This document shows, one piece after another, positions 32,466 to 40,937 of a DNA stretch of 64,000 bases; the stretch's first letter is position 1; the number at the start of each line of letters is the position of its first letter. This stretch comes from Pseudomonas taeanensis MS-3. Its GTDB lineage: Bacteria > Pseudomonadota > Gammaproteobacteria > Pseudomonadales > Pseudomonadaceae. The stretch lies in assembly GCF_000498575.2 (NCBI RefSeq), contig NZ_AWSQ01000002.1:89941-153940 (forward strand), given 5' to 3'. Both the position numbers and the translations under genes were made by a program. The notes under the pieces were generated by a model. That model was not told the DNA's origin. It saw only the letters and a list, made by a program, of their open reading frames with translations, and did no database searches.

Positions 32466-32844
32466 AGCCGAAGTCGTGCGCTTCATCACCGAGGCCACCT
32501 TGATCAATGGCCTGCGAGTCGCACGACAACGTTTAAATGTCTGTTCATCGAGGTCGTACCCAAGTGCCGCGATCCCTGTGGGGGGGGGGCGCCTGCGCCC
32601 GATAGCGCTGACCCTGCAAGAGCCGTTGCGCCGTAACCCCTCTGGTTGGGTCATCAGTTGCCGCTAATAGTGCAGCAGTTGCGTACCTGAGCGAGCGAGG
32701 GCGCGCGCAGTAGCGGCTCATCTTGCAATTTTAATGAACAGCCTCTTCGGCCTGGCTGCCTGTAAGTTGCGCCTCTGCCTTGTAGATAATCCTGCACAAG
32801 ATGCCTGCTCTGCAGTAGGCATAACGGATTATAAGGGGCGAGTT
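32466..32844. other. Non-coding left edge of the island
   Basis: About 380 bases without a supportable gene. It holds a run of ten G residues (32580-32589) and AT-richer sequence near 32725-32840 that probably carries the promoter for the first flavoprotein operon. A short frame from 32476 opens with protein-like sequence (RFITEATLINGLRVARQR) but then degenerates; it may be a gene remnant at the insertion junction. Confidence 0.4.
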
Positions 32845-34350
32845 ATGCAAACTTTTGATGTCATCGTGCTCGGTGGTGGTAATGCCGGACTCTGCGCAGC
32901 GCTGTCTGCCCAAGAGCGCGGCGCGCGAGTGGCTCTCTTGGAACGCGCCCCGGAAGAACTGAAAGGCGGCAATTCGGCGCATACCGGCGGGGCGTTCCGC
33001 GTCGCCTATGAAGGCACCGATGACTTGCGCCGGCTGATGCCTGATCTGCTCGACAGCGAGATCGAGAGCAGTGATTTCGGCAGCTACAGCGGTGAGGAAT
33101 TTTTCGCCGAGCTGGCTTCGCAAAGCCAGTACCGCGCCGACCCGGAAGTGCTCGACACCGTGGTGAGCGAGAGCCTCGACACCCTGCACTGGATGACGGG
33201 CAAGGGCGTGCGATTCATGCCGATCTATGGACGTCAGGCGTTCAAGGTCGATGGCAAGTTCAAGTTCTGGGGTGGCTTGACCATCGAGGTGTCCGGCGGT
33301 GGGTTGGGCCTGGTGGACTCGCTTACCCGCCGCGCGCTGAAGGACGGCGTGGAGATTTTCTATGCCACCCGCGGCCGCCAGTTGAGCCGTGGCCTGGATG
33401 GGCTGTGGCGGGTGGAGGCGGCGAACGGCGAGGCGTTCAGCGCGCCAGCGGTGATCATCGCCACCGGCGGCTTCCACGCCAACCTGCGCTGGCGCACGCA
33501 GTTTCTCGGCCCCGGCTGGGATCTGGCCAAGGTGCGCGGCTCGCGCTTCAACACCGGCGACGGCATCGAGATGGCCCTGGATGCCGGGGCCGCTGCCCAT
33601 GGCAACTGGTCCGGATGTCATGCGGTGTTCTACGACCTGAATGCTCCGGCGATGGGCGATCTAAACCTGCTCAACATGCAGAAGAATTACTTCCATCTCG
33701 GCGTGGTGGTCAATGCCGAGGGACAGCGCTTCTTCGACGAAGGCCTGGATTTTCGCAATTACACCTATTCCGGCATGGGCGAGAAAGTCCTGCGCCAGCC
33801 GGGCGGCGTGGCCTGGCAGATCTTCGACCAGCACAGCGAGCACCTGCTGCCCGACGAATACCGCGTGCGCCAGGCCACCCGGATCGTCGCCAACAGCCTG
33901 GAAGAATTGGCCGGAAAGCTCGAGGGCATCAACGCCAACGCCCTGCTGAACACACTGGAGCAGTTCAACCGCGCCGTGCGCGAGGACGTGCCGTTCAACC
34001 CGGCGGAGCGTGACGGGCGCTCGACCCATGGCCTGAGCATCCCCAAGTCGAACTGGGCCAACCCACTGAGCAAGCCGCCCTTCGTCGCCTATGCGGTGAC
34101 CTGCGGTATCACCTTCACCTTCGGCGGCCTACAGGTGGACAGCCAGGCGCGGGTGATCGACGAGAACGGCCTGGCTATCGAGGGCCTGTACGCCGCTGGC
34201 GAACTCGTCGGCAACCTTTACTACGTCAAGTACGCCGGTGGTGCCGGGCTGACCTCCGGTTCAGTGCTCGGGCGTATTGCCGGTGCCCAGGCCGCGGCGC
34301 AGCCAGTTCCCGATATGGCCCTTTCCACTTCTCCGAGCAGTCGTTACTGA
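32845..34350 (+). CDS. FAD-dependent dehydrogenase, tricarballylate dehydrogenase-like (1)
   Basis: This 501-residue flavoprotein of the FAD_binding_2 (fumarate reductase/succinate dehydrogenase) superfamily has an N-terminal dinucleotide motif (DVIVLGGGNAGLCAALSA) and GGNSAHTGGAFRVAYEG. The C-terminal FAD-contact segment (FTFGGLQVD to GLYAAGELVG) resembles TcuA. The fumarate reductase HHTMGG signature is absent (CGITFTFGG instead), so it is more likely a substrate dehydrogenase. The start follows AAGGGGCGAG. It heads a five-gene operon with a racemase-fold protein, another flavoprotein and EtfBA, which suggests EtfBA as its electron acceptor (inference). Confidence 0.85.
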   Translation: MQTFDVIVLGGGNAGLCAALSAQERGARVALLERAPEELKGGNSAHTGGAFRVAYEGTDDLRRLMPDLLDSEIESSDFGSYSGEEFFAELASQSQYRADPEVLDTVVSESLDTLHWMTGKGVRFMPIYGRQAFKVDGKFKFWGGLTIEVSGGGLGLVDSLTRRALKDGVEIFYATRGRQLSRGLDGLWRVEAANGEAFSAPAVIIATGGFHANLRWRTQFLGPGWDLAKVRGSRFNTGDGIEMALDAGAAAHGNWSGCHAVFYDLNAPAMGDLNLLNMQKNYFHLGVVVNAEGQRFFDEGLDFRNYTYSGMGEKVLRQPGGVAWQIFDQHSEHLLPDEYRVRQATRIVANSLEELAGKLEGINANALLNTLEQFNRAVREDVPFNPAERDGRSTHGLSIPKSNWANPLSKPPFVAYAVTCGITFTFGGLQVDSQARVIDENGLAIEGLYAAGELVGNLYYVKYAGGAGLTSGSVLGRIAGAQAAAQPVPDMALSTSPSSRY

Positions 34351-34378
34351 CAGCCATCCCGCCTGACAAGGATCGATC

Positions 34379-35197
34379 ATGAGCATTCGCATCTGGCATC
34401 AAAGCTTCACCGTTCTCAGCGACCTGGGCGCCTACGACGCGGCCCTGCGCGCGCACTTCAAGAAAGTCGCGCGCGCGGACACCGTGATCGACATGCATGG
34501 CATGCAGCCCGGCACCTACCGCAGCAATTATCCAGGCGATGATATCAAGCACGCGGCCATCCAGTACCTGCATGGCCTGCAGTTCATGGCCAACGGCATC
34601 AACGCCGAAAGCCAGGGTTATGACGCCTATGCCATCAGCACCTTGCCGGAGCCGGCGCTGCGCGATATTCGCAGTCTGCTGAGCATACCGGTGGTCGGCT
34701 ATGGCGAGTCGGCGATGCTCACCGCCTGCATGCTCGGGCGCAAGTTCGGCGTGCTGGTGTTTATCGACGAGCTGGCCGAACTGGTCAGCGACAACGCCGT
34801 GCGCCACGGACTCGGCCAGCGCCTGGCCGGGGTTCGCCACGTCGGCTTCCGCTTCGCCGACGTGCTGGCCGCGTTCTCCGACCCGACCGCGCTGATCGAG
34901 CGCTTTCGCACCGCCGCCCGCGCACTGATTGCCGATGGTGCTGAAGTGATCATCCCCGGCGAGGCCCCCCTTAACGTGTTGCTGGCCAGCCATGGCATCA
35001 GCGAGGTGGATGGCGTACCGGTGCTCGACTCCCTGGGTGCCTGGATCAAGCAGGCCGAGGCGATGGTCGACCTGCAACGCGCCAATGGTACCCACACCTG
35101 CAATAGCGGTTATTTCTCGGCCCGCCCGGACCCGGCGCGGGTGCGCGAGATTTTTGAATTCTATGGGTTGGCCGAGCGTTTTCTCGAGCCGCGCTGA
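34379..35197 (+). CDS. Asp/Glu-racemase-fold protein lacking both catalytic cysteines
   Basis: This 272-residue protein resembles the hydantoin racemase/arylmalonate decarboxylase superfamily. The positions normally holding the two catalytic cysteines appear changed. In the first half the motif usually written AC-x-x-D-P reads STLPEP (residues 87-92); in the second half G-C-T becomes PGEAP (193-197, Glu195 at the Cys site). The only cysteines, near residues 117 and 244, are elsewhere. Thus it cannot use the classical two-base Cys mechanism, or even the one-Cys decarboxylase mechanism, unless another residue serves. It lies between two flavoprotein genes and is surely cotranscribed with them. 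Its reaction is unknown. Confidence 0.75.
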   Translation: MSIRIWHQSFTVLSDLGAYDAALRAHFKKVARADTVIDMHGMQPGTYRSNYPGDDIKHAAIQYLHGLQFMANGINAESQGYDAYAISTLPEPALRDIRSLLSIPVVGYGESAMLTACMLGRKFGVLVFIDELAELVSDNAVRHGLGQRLAGVRHVGFRFADVLAAFSDPTALIERFRTAARALIADGAEVIIPGEAPLNVLLASHGISEVDGVPVLDSLGAWIKQAEAMVDLQRANGTHTCNSGYFSARPDPARVREIFEFYGLAERFLEPR

Positions 35198-35209
35198 GGA
35201 GTACAGAAC

Positions 35210-36583
35210 ATGAGCAATACCCTGCAAACCCAACTGTTGGTAATCGGTGGTGGCCTGGCCGGTTTCGCGGCGGCGCTGAGCGCCGCCGAGGCCGGGGTGA
35301 ACGTGTTGCTGCTGGAGAAGACCGCGGCAGCCGGCGGATCCTCGGCGATGAGTGGCGGCTGCCTGGCGTTTGCCGGCACCGATCTGCAGCACCAGCGTGG
35401 TATCGAGGATTCCGCCGAGTTGCTGTTTCGCGATCTGGTCGAGGTGGGCAAGGGTGAGTGCGACGAAGCCATCGTCCGCGCCTACAGCGACCACCAGCTA
35501 GCCACCTACGAATGGCTCAAGGCCCATGGGGTGAGCTTCCAGCCGGTGATCGAGGCCGCCTCCGGGCAGTCGGTGCCGCGTGTGCACAACGTCGACCCGG
35601 CGGACATGGTGCGTCAGTTGCAACAGGCCGCGCTCAACACCGGTAAGGTCGAGGTGCTGTACAACAGCCGTGCCCTTCGCCTGCTGCGCGATGCGGCCGG
35701 GCGGGTGGTGGGGGTCAGTGCCGAGCAGGCCGGGCAGGCCCTTGAGGTACACGCAGCGCGCGGCGTCATCCTCGCCTGCGGCGGCTTCGTGCATGACCGC
35801 GAGCTGATCCATCGCTTCGCTCCGCAGTATGACCAGGCGGTATTCATTGGTGGCGCAGGCAACGAGGGCGACGGCCTGCGCATGGCCTGGGCAGTTGGCG
35901 CCGATGTGCGCGACATGGTGCATATCAAGGGCACCTACGGCAAACACCCGATGGATGAGAACAATCACCACGCCTGCCTGGCTGTGTACAAGGGGGCGAT
36001 CGCGGTCAACCAGGAAGGCCGCCGCTACGTCGATGAGTCGCTGTCCTACAAGCTGCTCGGCGACGCCTGCATGCAGCAGTCCTACGGCGTGACTTACCAG
36101 ATCCTCGACCGCGACATCATGCACAGTGGCGATAACCGCGTGCGCATCCTCGACTTCGAGCGGCGCCTGGAGGAGGGGTTGTTCGTCCAGGCGGACAGCC
36201 TGGAGCAACTGGCCAAGCTGCTGGAACTGCCGGAGGCGCAATTCCTCGCTGAAGTCGCCGCCTACAACGAGGCGGTCAGTAAGGGCGAGACCCCGGCCTT
36301 CGGCCGTCGCCACTTGGTCCACCTGCATGGCCAGTTGCGTACCATCAGCAGCCCGCCGTTCTACGCCTACCCGTCTACCGCGGCGGTATTCGGCACCTAT
36401 TGCGGGGTGAAAATTGATGCACAGATGCGCGTGTATGACGTCTTCGGTGCGCCCATCGAAGGCCTGCTGGCGGCCGGCGAAATGGTCGGCGGCCTGCACG
36501 GCGCGGCCTACATGACCGGCTCGGCATTGGGCAAGGCGGCGATCTTCGGGCGCCTGGCCGCTGCCAACGCAGTGAACGGCTGA
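35210..36583 (+). CDS. FAD-dependent dehydrogenase, fumarate reductase-like (2)
   Basis: This 457-residue flavoprotein has an N-terminal FAD motif (LLVIGGGLAGFAAALSAAEAG), SAMSGGCLAFAG, and a C-terminal FAD segment (PIEGLLAAGEMVGGLHG). Where fumarate reductases carry HHTMGG it reads STAAVFGTYCG, so fumarate-type catalysis is unlikely; desaturation or oxidation of a substrate C-C bond is a reasonable family-based guess. There is no signal peptide, so it is cytoplasmic. The start follows GAGGAG. It lies 17 bases before etfB, the best evidence that it delivers electrons to this Etf. Confidence 0.85.
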   Translation: MSNTLQTQLLVIGGGLAGFAAALSAAEAGVNVLLLEKTAAAGGSSAMSGGCLAFAGTDLQHQRGIEDSAELLFRDLVEVGKGECDEAIVRAYSDHQLATYEWLKAHGVSFQPVIEAASGQSVPRVHNVDPADMVRQLQQAALNTGKVEVLYNSRALRLLRDAAGRVVGVSAEQAGQALEVHAARGVILACGGFVHDRELIHRFAPQYDQAVFIGGAGNEGDGLRMAWAVGADVRDMVHIKGTYGKHPMDENNHHACLAVYKGAIAVNQEGRRYVDESLSYKLLGDACMQQSYGVTYQILDRDIMHSGDNRVRILDFERRLEEGLFVQADSLEQLAKLLELPEAQFLAEVAAYNEAVSKGETPAFGRRHLVHLHGQLRTISSPPFYAYPSTAAVFGTYCGVKIDAQMRVYDVFGAPIEGLLAAGEMVGGLHGAAYMTGSALGKAAIFGRLAAANAVNG

Positions 36584-36599
36584 GGTCGGGGGAGTACAA

Positions 36600-37397
36600 A
36601 TGAACATTCTGGTATTGCTTGCCGGGGTAGCCGACAACCGCTACCCGCTGCATGAGATCCGCATCGGCGGCGATGGCCTGATCGCCGAGGCCGGACAATC
36701 GCGTCGGGTGCTCAGCCCCTTCGACGAGGGCGCGCTGGAGCTGGCGCTGAAGCTGCGCGATGCACGTGAGGAGTGCCGCATCGAGGTGCTGGTGCTCGGT
36801 GGCTGCAACAATGACAACCTGTTGCGCAGTGTGGCGGCGTACAAGCCTGAGCGTGTGCGCCTGCTCGATCTGCAGCCGTGCTGTCCCTGGGATGCACGCC
36901 TGAGCGCGGCACAGATTGCCGGTCTGGTCGAGGGGGAGGCGTTGCCGGTCGATTTGCTGTTGATCGGCCGTGAGTTCGGTGATCTCGATGAAGGCAGTCT
37001 GCCGGTGCTGTTGGCTGCGCGCCTGGGTCTGCCGCTGTTCTCCCTGGCGCAATTCGCCGAGTGGCAGGGCGAGACAGTGCGCCTGCTGCGTGAGCGCGGG
37101 ATTCGCCAGCAGTGGCACCGCGTCGCCGGCCCGTTACTGGTCACGGTGACCAACGACAAGCGCAACAAGCTGCGCCACCCGTTGATGAAGAACGTGATGC
37201 TGGCCAAGAAAATGACGTTTGACACGGCCGTTGCGGCCTCTGCACAGGGCAGTGCCCTGCACCTGGCCGAGTTGGCTGCGGCGCGTGAAGTGCAGCGTGG
37301 CGGCGCGTGTCGGCTGCTCGACGGTGATGTGACAGCACAGGCCCGCGCGCTCGCCACTTTGCTGCGCGGGCAGCTCAATCAGGAGATTGTGCCATGA
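36600..37397 (+). CDS. etfB: Electron transfer flavoprotein beta subunit
   Basis: This 265-residue Etf beta-like protein shows the characteristic SPFDEGALELALKLRD segment, GREFGDLDEGSLPVLLAARL, and GPLLVTVTNDKRNKLRHP. It pairs with EtfA, the gene of which overlaps by ATGA. It is divergent from housekeeping EtfB as I remember it, consistent with a dedicated pair for the local flavoprotein dehydrogenases. No ETF:quinone oxidoreductase gene is seen in the window, so a chromosomal one is presumably used. Confidence 0.88.
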   Translation: MNILVLLAGVADNRYPLHEIRIGGDGLIAEAGQSRRVLSPFDEGALELALKLRDAREECRIEVLVLGGCNNDNLLRSVAAYKPERVRLLDLQPCCPWDARLSAAQIAGLVEGEALPVDLLLIGREFGDLDEGSLPVLLAARLGLPLFSLAQFAEWQGETVRLLRERGIRQQWHRVAGPLLVTVTNDKRNKLRHPLMKNVMLAKKMTFDTAVAASAQGSALHLAELAAAREVQRGGACRLLDGDVTAQARALATLLRGQLNQEIVP

Positions 37398-38374
37398 GCG
37401 ACAAATGCCAGATTCTCAGCCTGATTCCGCTTGCCTGGGGCGCGGATGCTCTCGACATGGCGCTGGGCGCCGCACAGTCCTTGGCGCGCAGCTGCGGTGT
37501 GGATTACCAGGTTGTGCTCCTGGGCGCGAGCGAGTCCGCTCCTGCGGTTGCGCGTGCTGCCGCCGCCGAAGCCGGCGCGGTGTTCCTGGCCGAGCATGCC
37601 GGGCTGAGCGATGCGGACGACCTGCCGGCGCTGGCCCTGGTGGCGGCGGCTGCCGTGGGCCAACTGGCTGCGGAGCCGGGCGTGCAGCGCCTGATTCTGC
37701 TGCCGCCGGGCGCCGATGGCGAAGAGCTGGCGGCACGCTTGGCCGTTGAGCTGGACGCCTGTGCACTGGGCCGTTGCAGTGCCTTGAGCTGGAGTGCCGA
37801 GGGCCTGGTCGTGGAACGTGCCACCTGGGGTGGGCGCTTGCGTTTGGTGATGGGCATGCAGGGCGATCTGGCGGTGGCCTGCCTGCGGACCAGCAAACCC
37901 CAGCTAACAGTGCCGTCGACCCCGCATGAGGTGCGGCGGCTGCCGGTGCAATTGCCACTGCCGGCCGCCCTCGCGCTGGAGGAAAGCATCAGTGGCCAAC
38001 GCCTGCCGCCGGTGGAGAGTGCGCGCATCGTGGTGTCGGGCGGGCGCGGGCTCAACGAGCAGGGTTTTGCCCTGCTGGAAGACCTGGCGGAACGCCTCGA
38101 CGGCAGCCTCGGCGGCAGCCTGCCGGCGGTGGACGCCGGGCTGGTGCCGGTGGTGCGGCAGGTGGGCGTTTCCGGCAAGTTCGTCAGTCCGGATATTTAC
38201 TTGGCGGTGGGGATTTCCGGCACACCCCAGCACTTGGCCGGGATCAGCCCGGATAGTCGCATCTTCGCCATCAACAAGGATGCCTCGGCCGATATCTTCA
38301 ACGTGGCTCAGGTCGGTGTGGTGGGCGAGTGGGAACAACTGCTGCCGGCGCTGCTCAAGGCGCTTGAGCAGTAA
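37394..38374 (+). CDS. etfA: Electron transfer flavoprotein alpha subunit
   Basis: This 326-residue protein carries the FAD-binding C-terminal domain: ARIVVSGGRGLNEQGF, VGVSGKFVSPDIYLAVGISG and FAINKDASADIFNVA. The N-terminal domain is divergent. It ends the left operon (32845-38374), facing the convergent lysR gene. Its start overlaps the etfB stop by 4 bases, indicating translational coupling and equal stoichiometry. Confidence 0.92.
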   Translation: MSDKCQILSLIPLAWGADALDMALGAAQSLARSCGVDYQVVLLGASESAPAVARAAAAEAGAVFLAEHAGLSDADDLPALALVAAAAVGQLAAEPGVQRLILLPPGADGEELAARLAVELDACALGRCSALSWSAEGLVVERATWGGRLRLVMGMQGDLAVACLRTSKPQLTVPSTPHEVRRLPVQLPLPAALALEESISGQRLPPVESARIVVSGGRGLNEQGFALLEDLAERLDGSLGGSLPAVDAGLVPVVRQVGVSGKFVSPDIYLAVGISGTPQHLAGISPDSRIFAINKDASADIFNVAQVGVVGEWEQLLPALLKALEQ

Positions 38375-38441
38375 GGCCACTGTCACGCTAGCCCTGGCAG
38401 CAGGAGTCACCCAGCTCCTGCAGGCTTGGTCGGTCGCTGTT

Positions 38442-39395
38442 TCAGGTACGCCCGTGTTGCAGTTCGACTTGCACATTCACCGGCGGACGTCGCTGTGTAT
38501 CCAGGCTGGCCATTAAAAACTCGATAAAGCTGCGGGTGCGCGGTGCGACGAAGCGCGACTTCGGTGTCACCGTGAAAAAGGTCCGCCCGAACGTTTCCCA
38601 GTCGGGGAATAGCTCGACCAGTTTGCCCTGCGCGATCAGGCGGTTGACGAACACATCCAGCACATAGATGAAGCCCTGGTCGGCCAGGGCCGCGTCAATC
38701 AGGGCGTCGGTGCTGTTGAAGTTCAGCTTGCCTGCCGGTTGCAGCTCATGCTGCTCGCCGGCCTTCTGAAACTGCCAGGCTGTAGCGGTGAAACTGCTCT
38801 GGCGAAACAGTCCCAGGCAGCGTGCCGGGTCAAGCTCAGCCGGGTGTTGCGGCTGGCCGAGTTGCTCGAGCAGGGCGGGGGTGGTGCAGGCGATGTAGTG
38901 CGCCTGGTAGAGCGGGCGGGCGACCAGGTCGGCATCGCTGACCGAGTCAATGCAGATGGCCATGTCGGTGCCGCTTTCAATCAGCCCTTCCGGGTGGTCA
39001 GTCAGGCGCAGGGCCACCTGCAGCTCTGGGTGCTGGCTGCAGAACTCGGCGAGCAGCGGGGCGATCACGTCCTTGCCGAAGGCCGCTGGCGACTCGATAC
39101 GCAGTTGCCCCTGGATGCTGCCGGTCTGTTCGGTGATTTCACTTTCAGCTTGTTCAACTTGGCGCAGCAGCTCGGTGCAGTGACGGAAGTAGCGCGCACC
39201 GGCATCGGTGAGGCGAAGGGTGCGGGTGTTGCGGCTCAGCAGACTGACGCCCAGATAAGACTCCAGATTGCGCACACTGGCGGTCACGGTGGCATTGGCG
39301 ATGTCGAGTGATTCGGCTGCGCGGTTGAAACTTTGGCACTCGACGACGCGGGTGAACACCTGCATGGCCCATAACTTATCGATCCGGCTCTTCAT
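38442..39395 (-). CDS. LysR-family transcriptional regulator
   Basis: This 317-residue protein has an N-terminal winged helix-turn-helix (FTRVVECQSFNRAAESLDIA, then NATVTASVRNLESYLGVSLL) and the usual substrate-binding domain. It is transcribed divergently from the third flavoprotein gene, with an 89-base gap containing a LysR-type T-N11-A palindrome. It probably regulates the 39485-42267 operon, itself, and perhaps the left operon. The ligand is unknown. Confidence 0.92.
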   Translation of the reverse strand: MKSRIDKLWAMQVFTRVVECQSFNRAAESLDIANATVTASVRNLESYLGVSLLSRNTRTLRLTDAGARYFRHCTELLRQVEQAESEITEQTGSIQGQLRIESPAAFGKDVIAPLLAEFCSQHPELQVALRLTDHPEGLIESGTDMAICIDSVSDADLVARPLYQAHYIACTTPALLEQLGQPQHPAELDPARCLGLFRQSSFTATAWQFQKAGEQHELQPAGKLNFNSTDALIDAALADQGFIYVLDVFVNRLIAQGKLVELFPDWETFGRTFFTVTPKSRFVAPRTRSFIEFLMASLDTQRRPPVNVQVELQHGRT

Positions 39396-39401
39396 CTTTT
39401 T

Positions 39402-39416
39402 CTAATGCCCTATTAG
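39402..39416. promoter_or_regulatory. LysR-type operator (T-N11-A)
   Basis: CTAATGCCCTATTAG is a perfect 5-bp inverted repeat around a 5-base centre and contains the T-N11-A pattern. It ends 69 bases before the flavoprotein ATG and begins 7 bases outside the lysR start, so it could serve both activation and autoregulation. Confidence 0.5.
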
Positions 39417-39484
39417 TCCAGCGTGCCTCGAACCCGCGCAAGCGACTTTCTATCGTAGCAACTACTTGAGGGAGGGAACAAAAA

Positions 39485-40936
39485 ATGTCTGAGCTGAACT
39501 TCGACCTGGTGGTAGTCGGCTGCGGTGCCGCAGGGTTGTCTACTGCAGTTTCTGCCGCGGAAAACGGCCTGCGTGTGGCGGTATTGGAACGTTCACGAGC
39601 GGAGGAGCGGGGCGGACAAACCCGTTGGACCGAAGCCTACCTGCGGATGAAAAGTCATGAAGAAGTCACCGACGACTTCGATACCTTTCTGGCGGAAAAC
39701 TCGGGCTGCTACCAAGATCCGGACTTCGTCGCTGAAAGCCTGATGGAGCGCAGCGCCTGGTCGGTTCAGGCGCGCAGCCTGCCGTTTATCGATACCAGCG
39801 TGATCGGCAGCTTTACCGATGCCGTGCCGGGCACCATTGCCTGGTTGAAAGATCAGGGCGTGCGCTTTGATTTTTTGCCGACCCAGTTTTTGACCAGTAC
39901 TCAGCCGCGCCTGCTTCCCGTAGGCGGTGGCGAGGCCATCGTCGAGTGCCTGGCCAGTCGCGCCGAAGCGCTGGGGGCCAAGTTCTTCTACGAGACCAGC
40001 GCACGTTCGCTGATCCTCGACAACTGCAACCAGGTCAGCGGTCTGCGCGCCTACTCACCGGCGCAGGGTGAACTGTGCTTCAGCGGCGCGGTGATGCTGG
40101 CCTGCGGCGGCTTCCAGGGCAACATGGAAATGCTCACTCGGTATATCGGCCCGCGCGCCTCCCTCATGCGCCCGGTGTGCAAGGGCGGCTACTTCAATCG
40201 CGGCGAGGGCATCCAGATGGCGCTGAATATAGGCGCGGCGGCCGCTGGCGAGTATGGCAACTATCACGCCGAGCCCGTTGATCCGCGTTCGGGGATTTCC
40301 GAACCGTCGATCTTCATCTTTCCTTACGGCGTGCTGGTCAACAAGGAAGGCCAGCGCTTCACCGATGAAGCGCCCGGCACCGTGGATGCCTGGTACGAGC
40401 GGGTGACGCGCAAGATCCTCGCGCAAACTGACGGCATTGCCTGGGTGATCCTCGATCAGAAGGTCAAGAATATCCCCAACTACACCCTGGGTATCCGTAC
40501 CGACCAGTCGGCGATTCAGGCCGCCAGCCTGGCCGAACTGGCAGCCAAACTGGAGCTGCCGGTGGCGGCTGTGGCGCAGAGTGTGGCGCAGTACAACGCC
40601 GCTTGTCGGCCTGGCGACTACCGCCCGCTGCAACTCGACGGCTTGGCCACCGAGGGGTTGCAACCGCCGAAGAGCAACTGGGCGCTACCGCTGGATCAGG
40701 GGCCGTATCTGGCGTATCCGATTATCTCGGCCAACGTCTTCACCTTTGGCGGCTTGAAGATCGACGAACAGGGCCGGGTGATCAATATCGACGGCCAGCC
40801 GATCCGCAATCTGTACGCCGCCGGTGAAACTGCAGGCACCTATTTCGGCAACTACTGTGGCGGCACTTCGGTGCTGCGCGGCCTGGTCTTCGGTCGCTTG
40901 GCCGGGCGCACCGCCGCCGGCCTGCAGGGAGCCTGA
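39485..40936 (+). CDS. FAD-dependent dehydrogenase, tricarballylate dehydrogenase-like (3)
   Basis: This 483-residue flavoprotein starts with LNFDLVVVGCGAAGLSTAVS (FAD motif) and has ERGGQTRWTEAYLRM. The C-terminal segment NVFTFGGLKIDEQGRV to LYAAGETAGTYFGNYCGG closely parallels flavoprotein 1, so these two are paralogues more alike to each other than to flavoprotein 2. The start follows GAGGGAGGG. It heads a three-gene operon with an SDR and an isochorismatase-fold protein. The reaction is unknown. Confidence 0.85.
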   Translation: MSELNFDLVVVGCGAAGLSTAVSAAENGLRVAVLERSRAEERGGQTRWTEAYLRMKSHEEVTDDFDTFLAENSGCYQDPDFVAESLMERSAWSVQARSLPFIDTSVIGSFTDAVPGTIAWLKDQGVRFDFLPTQFLTSTQPRLLPVGGGEAIVECLASRAEALGAKFFYETSARSLILDNCNQVSGLRAYSPAQGELCFSGAVMLACGGFQGNMEMLTRYIGPRASLMRPVCKGGYFNRGEGIQMALNIGAAAAGEYGNYHAEPVDPRSGISEPSIFIFPYGVLVNKEGQRFTDEAPGTVDAWYERVTRKILAQTDGIAWVILDQKVKNIPNYTLGIRTDQSAIQAASLAELAAKLELPVAAVAQSVAQYNAACRPGDYRPLQLDGLATEGLQPPKSNWALPLDQGPYLAYPIISANVFTFGGLKIDEQGRVINIDGQPIRNLYAAGETAGTYFGNYCGGTSVLRGLVFGRLAGRTAAGLQGA

Positions 40937-40937
40937 G

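Noticed and set aside
32753..32772. TGGC...TTGC pair upstream of flavoprotein 1, considered as a sigma54 promoter
   Set aside because: The spacing between the GG and GC elements is three bases too long.
32734..32844. N-terminal extension of flavoprotein 1
   Set aside because: The FAD-binding motif begins right after the Met at 32845, which has a ribosome binding site; the extension is unlike any flavoprotein N-terminus.
35210..36583. Annotation as fumarate reductase or 3-ketosteroid dehydrogenase
   Set aside because: The fumarate reductase signature is missing and no steroid genes accompany it; only the superfamily is supported.
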